Notes: generated by a model not told the origin, from the sequence alone. DNA of 64,000 bases from Microbacterium sp. T2.11-28 (GCF_950097975.1 NZ_CATNHF010000029.1:62001-126000), one strand, 5' to 3'; numbered from the stretch's first letter, positions 50,279-59,495 are shown. Translations and numbers: made by a program.

Positions 50279-50321
50279 CGGAGCTCGCGGCGCGGGTGAC
50301 CGGAGCTCGCGGCGCGGGTGA
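50279..50321. repeat. Direct repeat, two copies of 21 bp
   Basis: CGGAGCTCGCGGCGCGGGTGA occurs at 50279-50299 and identically at 50301-50321, period 22, starting right at the birA stop. A third start, CGGACGTCA, follows at 50323 but diverges. The copies begin CCGGAG or TCGGAG, recalling the other repeats of the window. Confidence 0.85.
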
Positions 50322-50375
50322 GCGGACGTCACCGGCCCGGCGGCGCGCCGACCCCGCCGTGTCGCAGGCCTCGGT

Positions 50376-50381
50376 GACAAT
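50376..50381 (+). promoter_or_regulatory. -10-like box for the PH-domain gene
   Basis: GACAAT, six bases before the GTG at 50388; the same hexamer precedes the LpdA-like gene. Confidence 0.4.
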
Positions 50382-50387
50382 GGACGC

Positions 50388-50942
50388 GTGACCCAGCCGA
50401 CCGCGTACTCCGGACGGCCGCTGACGCCGGCTCCCGGCGCGGCCGCGCCCGAGCTCCGGCTCGTGCGTCTGCGCCGTCATGCCCGACGGCTGTTCTGGAG
50501 CGCCCTCGTGCTCGTCGTCGTCGCCGGGGCGGTGGGGTACTTCTCGGGCAACCTCCCCGCGCCGTTCGAGGACTGGATGCTGTGGTCCGCCGCGGCGCTC
50601 GTCGTGCTCCTGCTCGTCGTGGTGCCCTACCTCCGGTGGCTCGCGCACACCTACACGATCACGACGCGACGGGTCGTCGAGCAGTCCGGGCTGGTCAGCC
50701 GCACCCGCCGCGAGGTCACCCATGCGCGGGGCTACACGATCTCCGAGAAGCGCGGCCCGCTGCAGCGCCTGTGGGGAGCGGGGACCCTCTCGCTGTCCAA
50801 CGGCGTGGACGCCCCGCTGCGCCTCGCCGACATCCCGGCGGTGCGGCTCGTGCACGAGACGCTCGCCGATCAGGTGGAGATCAGCCAGATCCTCGCGCAC
50901 CGCGACTCGCACGCGACCCCGACGATCGCCGACGCGCGCTGA
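50388..50942 (+). CDS. PH-domain membrane protein (bPH2/DUF304-like)
   Basis: 184 residues: two membrane spans (about 38-58 and 66-88) and a cytoplasmic bacterial PH-like domain with HTYTITTRRVVEQSGLVSRTRREV and a following IPAVRLVHE segment. The family role is unclear. In M. tuberculosis a similar protein (Rv3278c) sits between birA and purK, the same position as here. Confidence 0.82.
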   Translation: MTQPTAYSGRPLTPAPGAAAPELRLVRLRRHARRLFWSALVLVVVAGAVGYFSGNLPAPFEDWMLWSAAALVVLLLVVVPYLRWLAHTYTITTRRVVEQSGLVSRTRREVTHARGYTISEKRGPLQRLWGAGTLSLSNGVDAPLRLADIPAVRLVHETLADQVEISQILAHRDSHATPTIADAR

Positions 50943-51031
50943 CGAGCGGTCGCGGCGCGCGACCTGGGAAGATGGAACCCGCCGGACGACGCAATCCCGT
51001 CGGCCAGGCGCTCGCGCAGCGGAAGGGCATC

Positions 51032-52159
51032 ATGTCGGTAAAGGTCGGAGTCGTCGGCGGAGGGCAGCTGGCCCGCATGATGATCGCGCCCGCGGTCGAG
51101 CTCGGGATCGAGATCCGCGTGCTCGCCGAGGAGGAGGGCATGGCGGCCGGGCTGGCCGCGACCGCGGTCGGCGACTACCGCGACCTGGAGACGGTGCGGG
51201 CGTTCGCGCGCGGCGTCGACGCCGTCACCTTCGATCACGAGCACGTCCCGCAGGACGTGCTCCGCGCCCTCGTCGCCGACGGCGTCGCCGTCCACCCCGG
51301 GCCCGACGCACTCCTCTACGCGCAGGACAAGCTGCTCATGCGCGCGCGACTCGAGGAGCTCGGCCTTCCGCAGCCGGAGTGGGCGGCGGTCTCGGACGCC
51401 GCGGGTCTCCAGACGTTCCTCGACGGCCACGACGGCCGGGGCGTCGTGAAGACCCCCCGCGGCGGGTACGACGGCAAGGGCGTGCGGGTCGTGCGGGATG
51501 CGGACGAGGCGGCGGACTGGCTCGCCGCGCTCGCGCCGGGGGAGGAGCTGCTCGTCGAGGAGCTCGTCGCGTTCTCCCGCGAGCTCGCCCAGCAGATCGC
51601 CCGCCGCCCGTCGGGTCAGACCCGCGTCTACCCGGTCGTGGAGACCGTCCAGCGCGACGGCGTCTGCGCGGAGGTCATCGCACCCGCACCCCACGAGGGA
51701 GGGCGGGTCGCCGCCGTCGCGGCCGAGATCGGCTCGCGGATCGCCGAGGGACTCGGCGTGACGGGCATGCTGGCCGTCGAGCTGTTCGAGACCACCGACG
51801 AGCGGCTGCTCGTGAACGAGCTGGCCATGCGCCCGCACAACAGCGGCCACTGGAGCCAGGACGGCGCCGTCACGAGTCAGTTCGAGCAGCACCTGCGCGC
51901 CGTCCTCGATCTGCCGCTCGGCGATCCGTCGCCGCGGGCGCCGTGGGCGGTCATGGTCAACATCCTCGGCGGACCCGTCGACGATGCGCTCGAGGACCGC
52001 CTGCCGGCGGCGCTGGCCGCCCACCCGTCGGCCAAGGTGCACACCTATGGCAAGGCGCCGCGCCCGGGACGCAAGGTGGGGCACGTCAACGTCGTGGGCG
52101 ACGAGCTCGACGCGGTCGTCTACGAGGCGCGAGCGGCGGCGGCGTACTTCGCCGACTGA
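51032..52159 (+). CDS. purK: N5-carboxyaminoimidazole ribonucleotide synthase
   Basis: A 375-residue ATP-grasp enzyme carboxylating AIR to N5-CAIR in purine synthesis. The N-terminal GVVGGGQLARMM, the ATP-grasp loop TPRGGYDGKGV and LAMRPHNSGHWSQDG are diagnostic. The ATG at 51032 is chosen over an in-frame ATG at 50972 because GGAAGG lies five bases before it. PurE, encoded next, uses its product. Confidence 0.95.
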   Translation: MSVKVGVVGGGQLARMMIAPAVELGIEIRVLAEEEGMAAGLAATAVGDYRDLETVRAFARGVDAVTFDHEHVPQDVLRALVADGVAVHPGPDALLYAQDKLLMRARLEELGLPQPEWAAVSDAAGLQTFLDGHDGRGVVKTPRGGYDGKGVRVVRDADEAADWLAALAPGEELLVEELVAFSRELAQQIARRPSGQTRVYPVVETVQRDGVCAEVIAPAPHEGGRVAAVAAEIGSRIAEGLGVTGMLAVELFETTDERLLVNELAMRPHNSGHWSQDGAVTSQFEQHLRAVLDLPLGDPSPRAPWAVMVNILGGPVDDALEDRLPAALAAHPSAKVHTYGKAPRPGRKVGHVNVVGDELDAVVYEARAAAAYFAD

Positions 52160-52219
52160 TCCGCCCCGACTCTGCCCCGTGAGCGCGCGCCGTTCCGGGG
52201 ACTTTCCAGACTCCACGCC

Positions 52220-52225
52220 TAGCCT
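52220..52225 (+). promoter_or_regulatory. -10 box, leaderless type, purE
   Basis: TAGCCT, six bases before the GTG at 52232; purE can thus be transcribed apart from purK. Confidence 0.5.
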
Positions 52226-52231
52226 GGTCGG

Positions 52232-52747
52232 GTGACTCGACCCTTGCACTCCTCCGCATCGCCGCTGGTCGGCGTGGTCATGGGCTCCGACTCGGATTGG
52301 CGGGTCATGAGCGACGCCTCGCAGGCGCTGAGCGACTTCGGCATCGCCCACGAGGTCGAGGTGGTCTCGGCCCACCGCACGCCCGACAAGCTCCTGAGCT
52401 ACGGTCGCGGCGCGCGCGCCCGCGGACTGCGCGTCATCATCGCCGGCGCCGGCGGCGCCGCGCACCTGCCCGGCATGCTCGCCTCGGTCACGGCGCTGCC
52501 GGTGATCGGCGTTCCCGTGCAGCTGGCGACCCTCGACGGCATGGACTCCCTGCTGAGCATCGTGCAGATGCCCGCCGGCATCCCGGTGGCGACGGTGTCG
52601 ATCAACGGCGCGAAGAACGCCGGCCTGCTCGCCGCCCGCATCCTGGGCGCCGCCGATGACGCGGTCGCCGACGACGTCGAGCGCTACGCCCGCGACCTGG
52701 AGCGCCAGGTCGAGGAGAAGAACCGTCGCCTGAAGGAGTCGCTGTGA
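52232..52747 (+). CDS. purE: 5-(Carboxyamino)imidazole ribonucleotide mutase
   Basis: A 171-residue class I PurE that shifts carboxylate within N5-CAIR to give CAIR. The substrate loop [18 protein letters not shown] with the catalytic histidine and [12 protein letters not shown] are all present. It follows purK by 72 bases on the same strand. Confidence 0.95.
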   Translation: MTRPLHSSASPLVGVVMGSDSDWRVMSDASQALSDFGIAHEVEVVSAHRTPDKLLSYGRGARARGLRVIIAGAGGAAHLPGMLASVTALPVIGVPVQLATLDGMDSLLSIVQMPAGIPVATVSINGAKNAGLLAARILGAADDAVADDVERYARDLERQVEEKNRRLKESL

Positions 52748-52775
52748 CGCGGGCGGCCACGCCGGGGACGACCCG

Positions 52776-54233
52776 GTGAGCGTCGCGAGCCCGCCCCGCC
52801 GCGCGGGGACGGCACCCGCCGCGCCGAGGTCGTCCGCGCAGTGGAACCCGTACTCCCTGCGCACCCCGGACACCTCGTCGGACGCCGTCATGACCCGCCG
52901 CGGCTGGTGGCTCGTCATGCTGAACTTCCTCCTTCCCGGCGCCCCGCAGTCGCTGGCCGGTCACCGCCGCCTCGGGCGGATCGGCATCGCCTCCACCCTC
53001 GTCCTCTGGACCCTCCTGGTCCTCGTCCTCGGTGCCGCGCTGATCTCGTGGCAGGCGACGGTCGGCATCCTCGCGAACTGGTTCGTGCTCCTTGTGGCGC
53101 AGTTCGTGCTCCTGGCCTATGCGGTGCTCTGGGTGGTGCTGACGATCGACACGCTCCGGCTCGTGCGCCTGGTGAAGGTGCGCGGGCGGGCGCGGGTGGG
53201 TATCGCCGCGCTCGCCGTCGGGCTGCTGGTGGTCTCGTCGGGCAGTGCCGTCTACGCCTCGCAGGTCGCGGGCTCGGCCCGCGACACGATCGCGTCCGTC
53301 TTCGGCGGCGGCCCCAGCGTGCCGCCCTCCGACGGCTACTACAACTTCCTCCTCCTGGGTGCCGACAGCGGGTCGGGACGCACCCACATGCTCTTCGACA
53401 GCATCTCGGTGGTCTCGGTCAACGCCGACTCCGGCGCCGTGACGATCACCGGCATCCCGCGCGACATGCGCAACGTGCCGTTCTCGGACGGGCCGATGAA
53501 GGACCGCTACCCGAACGGCCACGAGGGCCACGCGGACGCGAGCTGCGGGTGGGACAACAAGATCAACCAGCTCAACACCGAGGTCGGGCTCTGCCTCGAC
53601 GGCGAGGCGATGTATCCCGAGGCGGCCGCGCTCGGCTCGACTCCGGGCATCGAGGCGACCCGCGACGCGGCGGAGGGTGTGCTCGGCGTCGAGATCCCGT
53701 ACTTCGTCTTCGTCGACATGGACGGCTTCGCCGCGCTCATCGACGCGCTCGGCGGCGTGGACATCACCGTGAAGGAGCGACTGCCCAAGGGCGCCCTGCA
53801 CAAGAACGCGGACGGGTCGCTGTCGGGCATCACGGGCTGGATCGAGGCCGGCCGGCAGCACATGGACGGCGACACCGCCCAGTGGTACGCCCGGTCGCGG
53901 TACACGACGAGCGACTACGACCGGATGAAGCGCCAGCGCCAGCTGCAGGCGGCGATCCTCGACCAGTTCACCCCGGCGACCGTCCTCACCCGCTTCCAGG
54001 ACATCTCCAAGGCGGGCTCGGAGATCGTGCACACCGACATCCCGGCCTCGATGCTGTCCTACCTCGCCGATCTCGCGGTGAAGGCCAAGGAGCAGGAGAT
54101 GTCGACGATCGAGCTCACGCAGGAGAACGGGATCGATCCCGACGATCCCGACTTCACCGTCGTCCACGAGCTCGTGGACGCGACGCTTCACCCGGCGACC
54201 CCCTCGCCGTCTCCGGGCGACGGCGATCAGTAG
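52776..54233 (+). CDS. LytR-CpsA-Psr (LCP) family ligase
   Basis: 485 residues. A proline-rich cytoplasmic start, four hydrophobic spans (about 45-165), then an extracytoplasmic LCP domain. Pyrophosphate-site residues lie in LLGADSGSGRTHMLFDSISV and IPRDMR; ARSRYTTSDYDRMKRQRQ, cited in part, follows. LCP enzymes attach lipid-linked polysaccharides to peptidoglycan. Four spans are more than the single one of classic LCP proteins. GTG start, 28 bases after purE. It opens the envelope glycan region. Confidence 0.9.
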   Translation: MSVASPPRRAGTAPAAPRSSAQWNPYSLRTPDTSSDAVMTRRGWWLVMLNFLLPGAPQSLAGHRRLGRIGIASTLVLWTLLVLVLGAALISWQATVGILANWFVLLVAQFVLLAYAVLWVVLTIDTLRLVRLVKVRGRARVGIAALAVGLLVVSSGSAVYASQVAGSARDTIASVFGGGPSVPPSDGYYNFLLLGADSGSGRTHMLFDSISVVSVNADSGAVTITGIPRDMRNVPFSDGPMKDRYPNGHEGHADASCGWDNKINQLNTEVGLCLDGEAMYPEAAALGSTPGIEATRDAAEGVLGVEIPYFVFVDMDGFAALIDALGGVDITVKERLPKGALHKNADGSLSGITGWIEAGRQHMDGDTAQWYARSRYTTSDYDRMKRQRQLQAAILDQFTPATVLTRFQDISKAGSEIVHTDIPASMLSYLADLAVKAKEQEMSTIELTQENGIDPDDPDFTVVHELVDATLHPATPSPSPGDGDQ

Positions 54234-54236
54234 GCT
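54231..54236 (+). promoter_or_regulatory. -10 box, leaderless type, glycosyltransferase gene
   Basis: TAGGCT, six bases before the ATG at 54243; its TAG is also the stop codon of the LCP gene. Confidence 0.45.
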
Positions 54237-54242
54237 CGACGC

Positions 54243-55427
54243 ATGACCGCGACCCTGCGTATCGTGCTCGACCGGCCGATCGCGCCGGGGCGACTCGCCG
54301 CCTCCGAGCCGGCCGTTCCGGCGGCCGACGCCGACCTCGCGACCGCCGCCGTCGAGCTCGCGCGCGGGCTCGTGGCGACGGCGCCGGAGGGGTGCGAGGT
54401 CGAGGCGATCGCGCCGGCCAGGGCCGCGTCGTCGGCGAGCGGCGAGGGCGGCCCCGATGTGGCCGACCTGATCCCGGGGATCGCCGGGGTCACCCGGCTG
54501 GCCCTAGGGCGTCGCGAGCTCATCGCCGCATGGCAGCTCGGGATGCCGACCGGCGTGGGCGGCGGGCTCATCCACGCACCCTCGCTCGTCGCGCCGCTCG
54601 TCCGGCACGACCGTGTCCACGACCACGATCAGACCGTCGTCACGCTCTGGGACCTCGATGCGTGGGAGCGGCCGGAGGAGCTGTCGCGGGGGCAGCTGGC
54701 CATGCAGCGCGCGCTGCTCAAGCGCGCCGTGCGCCACGCGGACGCCGTCGTCGTCCCCACGCACGCCGGCGCCCAGCGCCTCGCCGGCATCGCGAAGCTC
54801 GGCGACCGGCTGCGGGTGATCTCCGGCGCTCCGCCCGCGGGGTTCCGCGTGCCGGCCGACGAGATCGGGCGGCGACGCTCCCTCGGGCTGCCCGAGGGAT
54901 TCGTCCTGCTGAGCGGGTCCGCGCAGGCCTCCGACGGGCTCGCGCACGGCTTCCAGGCGGTGATGCACGCCGCGGTCGACCTCCCGGTGGTCGTGATCGA
55001 CGCCCCCGAGGGAGCCGAGCCGGCGATCGCCGAGCTCGCCGCCGCCGCCGGCATCGCGGAGTCCCGGGTGCACGTGCGTCCTGCCCTCGAGGTCCACGAC
55101 CGTGCCGCGGTCTTCGGCGGCGCCGTGGCCCACGTCGCCGCGGCCACCGCGTCGGCGTTCCCGTGGCGGCTCATCGAGTCCCTGCGACTGGGTGTGCCGG
55201 TCGTCGCCACCGCATCCGACGTGCATCGCGAGGTGCTCGCCGAGGGCGGTCTGCTCGTGGATGCCGACGGTGGGGACATCGGCGCTGCGCTGGGGGAGGC
55301 GCTGGCGTCGGCGCTGGGCTCGACGACCACCGCCGAGCGGCTCGCCGTACTGGCAGGCGACAGAGGACGTGCGTTCTCGTGGGACGGCGCCGCCGAGCGC
55401 GTCTGGCAGCTGCACGCCGACCTCTGA
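54243..55427 (+). CDS. Glycosyltransferase, family 4-like
   Basis: 394 residues of a GT-B fold enzyme. The N-terminal acceptor domain has VVTLWDLDAWERPEEL and VVVPTHAGAQRLAG; the donor domain starts near residue 205 (LPEGFVLLSGSAQASDGL) and ends with WRLIESLRLGVPVVATASDVHREVLAEGG in pieces, the EX7E-like donor site. The sugar is not predictable. Position between LCP and exporter genes suggests a part in making or finishing a surface polysaccharide. Confidence 0.82.
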   Translation: MTATLRIVLDRPIAPGRLAASEPAVPAADADLATAAVELARGLVATAPEGCEVEAIAPARAASSASGEGGPDVADLIPGIAGVTRLALGRRELIAAWQLGMPTGVGGGLIHAPSLVAPLVRHDRVHDHDQTVVTLWDLDAWERPEELSRGQLAMQRALLKRAVRHADAVVVPTHAGAQRLAGIAKLGDRLRVISGAPPAGFRVPADEIGRRRSLGLPEGFVLLSGSAQASDGLAHGFQAVMHAAVDLPVVVIDAPEGAEPAIAELAAAAGIAESRVHVRPALEVHDRAAVFGGAVAHVAAATASAFPWRLIESLRLGVPVVATASDVHREVLAEGGLLVDADGGDIGAALGEALASALGSTTTAERLAVLAGDRGRAFSWDGAAERVWQLHADL

Positions 55428-55477
55428 GCGTTCTGGAAACGGCGTGTCGGACCACGGGTTCCGAATTCGGGGTGGTA

Positions 55478-55495
55478 ACGGAAGTTGACTTCCGT
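55478..55495. promoter_or_regulatory. Inverted repeat abutting the -10 box of the SH3-protein gene
   Basis: ACGGAAG and CTTCCGT pair perfectly over TTGA, ending at the next -10-like box. A bound protein here would cover the core promoter. Confidence 0.45.
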
Positions 55496-55501
55496 AACAA
55501 T
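55496..55501 (+). promoter_or_regulatory. -10-like box for the SH3-repeat protein gene
   Basis: AACAAT, six bases before the ATG at 55508; TAACAAT when read one base earlier. Confidence 0.4.
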
Positions 55502-55507
55502 GGTCAC

Positions 55508-57730
55508 ATGTCCCCCCGACTGGAACCCCGTCGCGCCCTTTCCCCCTTGGCGCTCGTCGTCGCTGTCCTGTCGCTTGTCGCGGGGATGCTGACCTTCTCC
55601 CCGCCCGCCCCCGCTCAGGCTGCGACCGCGCTCCCGTCGACGATCCAGGACGGCGGCTTCATCATCAGCGACGCCGAGTTCTTCGACAGCGACTCGATGA
55701 CGACCTCGCAGATCCAGTCCTTCCTCAACAGCAAGGTCCCCACGTGCCGGGCGACCTCCGGCCCCGAGTGCCTGAAGAACTTCCGGACGGACGTGCCCGC
55801 CAAGGCCGCCGACAAGTACTGCACGTCGGTGACGGCCCGCAAGGCGGCCTCGGCCGCCACGGTCATCGCCGCCGCGGCGGCGGCGTGCGGGATCAACCCG
55901 AAGGTGATCCTCGTGATGCTCCAGAAGGAGCAGGGCCTGGTGACTTCGAGCGCCCCCTCCGAGTGGTCGTACCGCGCGGCCATGGGCCAGGCGTGCCCGG
56001 ACACGGCGCCCTGCGACGAAGCGGCCGCGGGATTCGTGAACCAGGTGCTCAAGGGCGCGCGGCAGATGCAGGTGTACACGAAGAACCCGACGTCGTACAA
56101 CTACCGGGCCGGGCAGGTCAACACGATCAAGTGGCACCCGACGAGCTCCTGCGGCTCGTCGAAGGTGTTCATCAAGAACCAGGCGACGGCGAACCTGTAC
56201 ATCTACACGCCGTACCGGCCGAACATCGCCGCTCTCGCCGCCGGATCCGGGACCGGCGACAGCTGCTCGACGTACGGCAACCGCAACTTCTACAACTACT
56301 ACGTGAGCTGGTTCGCCCCGGACGCCTCGAGTGCCACGGGCGCTCCGGGACAGGTCGCCGCGTGCACCGTGCCGGCCTCCGCCGACGTCACCGCCGGCTC
56401 GGGGACCGCGTCGGTGACGACCGCGACGACCGGCCGCAAGGCACCCACCACCAAATGCGCGTCGGGGACGGTCGCCCTCGCCAAGGGCGCCACCGTCACC
56501 GTGACCGGGACGTACGGCGCCTGGCTGCGCGTGAAGAGCGGCTCTGCGAGCATCTGGGTGGCGAAGTCGGCGCTCAAGGTGACCACCGGGACCCCGGCGG
56601 GCGACGCCTGCGCCGTGCCCGCCAGCTCCAGCATCACGAAGGCCTCCGGCAAGGCCGTGGTCGCCACCGCCAGCCTCAACGCGCGCAAGGCGCCCTCGAC
56701 CGCGTGCGACACCGGCCGCATCACCGTGAAGCTCGGCGCCGTGTACACCCGCACCGCGACCTACGGCGTGTGGTGGCGCATCACCGTCGGCAGCTCGTCG
56801 TACTGGGTCCACAGCGCCTACGTCTCGCTGCAGCCCGCCTCCGACCCTGCGCCGATCCCCACGCCGAAGCCCACGCCCACCCCGTCGGCGACGCCGAAGC
56901 CGACTCCGACGCCCACCCCGACTCCGACTCCGACGCCGACCCCGACTCCGACGCCGACCCCCGCCCCGAGCTCGACGATGTTCGCGAGCTCGCCGACGCA
57001 CCTGCGGCCGGCCGCGGGATCGTCGACGCTCGTCACCACCGTCCGCACCGGCGCGAAGGTCACCGTGACCTCCGCGCAGGGGGAGTGGAGCGCGGTCACC
57101 CTCGGTGCGCAGAGGGGCTGGATCGCGACGTCCAAGCTCGTCGCCGCCGCGCCGCAGGCCGAGGCCCCGCGCACGCGCCAGACGAAGGTCACCGCCTCCG
57201 TCCGCGTCACCGCATCGGCGTCCGGGAAGGTCGTCACGAAGGTGGCGCCGGGGACGAAGGTCACCGTCCTGGACACGTTCGGGACCTGGCGCGCCGTGAA
57301 GGTCGGCACGAAGACCGGATGGATGCCGGGCAGTCAGCTGGGCGTCGTGCCCAAGCCGGTCGCGATGCAGACGACCACGTCGCTGAACCTCCGCGCCAGC
57401 GCGTCCACGTCCGCGAAGGTGCTCGTCGTCCTGAAGAAGGGGACCAAGGTCTCGGTGACCGCCACCAGCGGCGCCTGGCGCAAGGTCACCGTCGGCAGCC
57501 GCACGGGCTGGGTCGCCGGGAAGTATCTGAAGGCCGTCACCGCGACCTCGACGACGATCAGGACGACGACCACGGGGGTGAATCTCCGCAGCTCCGCGTC
57601 GACGAGCGCGAAGGTGATCACCGTGCTCGCCAAGGGGACGAAGGTCAGGGTGACCGCGACGAGCGGCGTGTGGCGGAAGGTCGTCGTGGGAACGCGGACC
57701 GGATGGGTGCACGGCTCGTACCTGAAGTGA
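55508..57730 (+). CDS. Secreted protein with N-terminal lysozyme-like region and six SH3-type repeats
   Basis: 740 residues. A signal peptide ends around AQAAT (residue 39). The N-terminal region (about 40-280) contains INPKVILVMLQKEQGLV, which looks like the catalytic-glutamate helix of lytic transglycosylase-like folds, with six or more cysteines. Two diverged SH3-like units follow (about 285-440), then a Pro-Thr linker (445-489), then four more SH3b repeats to the end, each closing in GW or W. Probably a cell-wall hydrolase or wall-binding protein. Enzyme activity is inferred. Confidence 0.75.
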   Translation: MSPRLEPRRALSPLALVVAVLSLVAGMLTFSPPAPAQAATALPSTIQDGGFIISDAEFFDSDSMTTSQIQSFLNSKVPTCRATSGPECLKNFRTDVPAKAADKYCTSVTARKAASAATVIAAAAAACGINPKVILVMLQKEQGLVTSSAPSEWSYRAAMGQACPDTAPCDEAAAGFVNQVLKGARQMQVYTKNPTSYNYRAGQVNTIKWHPTSSCGSSKVFIKNQATANLYIYTPYRPNIAALAAGSGTGDSCSTYGNRNFYNYYVSWFAPDASSATGAPGQVAACTVPASADVTAGSGTASVTTATTGRKAPTTKCASGTVALAKGATVTVTGTYGAWLRVKSGSASIWVAKSALKVTTGTPAGDACAVPASSSITKASGKAVVATASLNARKAPSTACDTGRITVKLGAVYTRTATYGVWWRITVGSSSYWVHSAYVSLQPASDPAPIPTPKPTPTPSATPKPTPTPTPTPTPTPTPTPTPTPAPSSTMFASSPTHLRPAAGSSTLVTTVRTGAKVTVTSAQGEWSAVTLGAQRGWIATSKLVAAAPQAEAPRTRQTKVTASVRVTASASGKVVTKVAPGTKVTVLDTFGTWRAVKVGTKTGWMPGSQLGVVPKPVAMQTTTSLNLRASASTSAKVLVVLKKGTKVSVTATSGAWRKVTVGSRTGWVAGKYLKAVTATSTTIRTTTTGVNLRSSASTSAKVITVLAKGTKVRVTATSGVWRKVVVGTRTGWVHGSYLK
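56841..56974 (+). repeat. Proline-threonine hexanucleotide repeat
   Basis: Tandem CCGACTCCGACG-like units encode the (Pro-Thr)n linker of the secreted protein. The purest part is near 56910-56960, and slippage in multiples of three or six bases would alter linker length without frameshift. Confidence 0.8.
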
Positions 57731-57765
57731 GGCCCGCGTCCAGGGTCGGCTCAGCGGCGTTCCGT

Positions 57766-57771
57766 TAGGAT
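57766..57771 (+). promoter_or_regulatory. -10 box before the exporter operon
   Basis: TAGGAT, predicting a start point near 57779 and thus a leader of about 50 bases before the GTG at 57830. Confidence 0.4.
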
Positions 57772-57829
57772 GGCCGTTGGCCTGCCTGGCCGTACCCTCC
57801 GCCAGGAGCCCTCATCTGCTAGGAAACCC

Positions 57830-58720
57830 GTGACACAGATCGACTACAGCGCCTTCGACACGCCTGGGCGCGGCCGCGGCATCCTCGACGTCATCCGCTA
57901 CCGCTACCTGCTGCGGCTGCTGATCGGCAAGAGCACGTCGCTGCGCTACCGCAACTCCGTGCTCGGCTGGTTCTGGTCGTACGTGCGACCCACGGTGCAG
58001 TTCCTCGTGTACTACCTCGTCGTCGGACAGATCCTCGGCATGCACCGGAACCTGCCGTCGTTCCCGCTCTACCTCTTCAGCGGTCTCGTGCTCGTCAACC
58101 TGTTCAACGAGACGCTGTCGGCGGCCACCTCCTCGATCGTCAGCAACAAGGCGCTTGTCCGCAAGATCTACCTGCCGCGCGAGCTGTTCCCGCTCGCGGC
58201 GATCGTCGGCGCCTTCACGCACTTCCTGCCGCAGCTCGCCGTTCTGGTCTTCGTGAGCCTGCTGTTCGGCTGGGTCCCCACGATCGGGTCGATCGCCATG
58301 ATCCTCACGGGCATCGCCGTCGTGATCGCCTTCGTCGTCGGGCTCGGCCTGTTCTTCTCGGCCGTCAACGTGCGCTTCCGCGACGCGGGCAACGTGGTCG
58401 AGATCATCCGCACGATCGCGACGTGGTCGGTGCCGATCCTCTACAGCTGGGCGATGGTCGCCGAGGCCGCCAAGGACATCCCCTGGCTCTTCCACCTCTA
58501 CATGTCCAACCCCCTCGCGGTGGCCGTCGAGCTCTTCCACCACGCCTTCTGGGCGACCCTCCCCGGCGTGCAGGCACACCGGCCCGCCCCGGCGAACCTC
58601 ATGTGGGCCCCCGGATTCGAGTGGCACCTGCTCGCCGCGGGCGGTGTCATCGTCTTCTCCCTCGTCGTCGGACAGTACGTCTTCCGCCGGTGCGAGCGCA
58701 CCTTCGCCCAGGATCTGTGA
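57830..58720 (+). CDS. wzm: ABC-2 type polysaccharide/polyol phosphate export permease
   Basis: 296 residues with six hydrophobic spans and the ABC-2 opening IRYRYLLRLLIGKSTSLRYRNSVLGWFW, read in pieces, typical of Wzm/TagG. The GTG at 57830 follows AGGAAA and gives the usual N-terminus; the ATG at 57770 overlaps the -10 box and is rejected. It forms the membrane part of an exporter for lipid-linked glycan with the next gene (TGATG overlap). Confidence 0.88.
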   Translation: MTQIDYSAFDTPGRGRGILDVIRYRYLLRLLIGKSTSLRYRNSVLGWFWSYVRPTVQFLVYYLVVGQILGMHRNLPSFPLYLFSGLVLVNLFNETLSAATSSIVSNKALVRKIYLPRELFPLAAIVGAFTHFLPQLAVLVFVSLLFGWVPTIGSIAMILTGIAVVIAFVVGLGLFFSAVNVRFRDAGNVVEIIRTIATWSVPILYSWAMVAEAAKDIPWLFHLYMSNPLAVAVELFHHAFWATLPGVQAHRPAPANLMWAPGFEWHLLAAGGVIVFSLVVGQYVFRRCERTFAQDL

Positions 58721-59466
58721 TGACCACCACCACCGCTCAGCAGCAGCCCCGCATCGTCGTCGAGCACGTCTCGAAATGGTTCAACCGCCGCAGCACCCGT
58801 TCGATGAAGGACGCCTTCATCAACGTGATCAAGCGCCGGCCCGTCCGCGCGACCCAGTTCCAGGCGCTCAACGACGTGTCCTTCGTCATCGGCGAGGGCG
58901 AGTCGGTGGCCATCATGGGGCTCAACGGCTCGGGCAAGTCGACCACCCTCAAGCTCGTCTCGGGCGTCCTGAAGCCCGATGAGGGCCGCGTGTTCACTCG
59001 CGGCCGCGTCGCGGGCCTCATCGAGGTCGGCGCGGGGTTCCACCCCGACCTCACCGGTCGCGAGAACGTCTTCCTGAACGCGGCGATCCTGGGGATGACC
59101 GAGAAGGAGACCCGCGAGCGGTTCGACGAGATCGTCGCCTTCAGCGAGATCGGCGACTTCATCGACCAGGAGGTCAAGCACTACTCGTCCGGCATGTTCA
59201 TGCGGCTCGCCTTCAGCGTGGCGATCCACGTCGAACTCGACGTGCTGCTCGTGGACGAGGTGCTGTCGGTGGGCGACGCCCCCTTCCGAGCGAAGTGCAA
59301 CAAGAAGCTCAAGGAGCTCGCCGAGCGCGGCGTGACCATGATGGTGGTCAGCCACAGCAAGAACACCGTCCGTTCGCTGTGCACGCGCGGTGTCGTCATC
59401 CGCAAGGGGAACGTCATCTTCGACGGACCGATCGACGAAGCCTTGACGCACATCGAGACCAAGTGA
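58720..59466 (+). CDS. wzt: Polysaccharide ABC exporter ATP-binding protein
   Basis: 248 residues with a single ABC cassette of the teichoic acid/O-antigen type. Walker A is MGLNGSGKST, the signature is YSSGMFMRLAFS and Walker B is VLLVDEVLSVGD. It ends shortly after the cassette, so it lacks the C-terminal carbohydrate-binding domain of some Wzt proteins. The ATG shares a base with the permease stop. Confidence 0.9.
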   Translation: MTTTTAQQQPRIVVEHVSKWFNRRSTRSMKDAFINVIKRRPVRATQFQALNDVSFVIGEGESVAIMGLNGSGKSTTLKLVSGVLKPDEGRVFTRGRVAGLIEVGAGFHPDLTGRENVFLNAAILGMTEKETRERFDEIVAFSEIGDFIDQEVKHYSSGMFMRLAFSVAIHVELDVLLVDEVLSVGDAPFRAKCNKKLKELAERGVTMMVVSHSKNTVRSLCTRGVVIRKGNVIFDGPIDEALTHIETK

Positions 59467-59495
59467 CGACCACCTCCCGACCCGAAAGACGACAC

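Noticed and set aside
50972..51031. Earlier ATG for purK
   Set aside because: The 20 extra residues precede the conserved N-terminal dinucleotide-like loop, and the ATG at 51032 has a good ribosome site GGAAGG.
57770..57829. ATG start of the exporter permease inside the -10 box
   Set aside because: The ATG is part of TAGGATGG, so the likely transcript begins after it; GTG 57830 with AGGAAA fits the family N-terminus.
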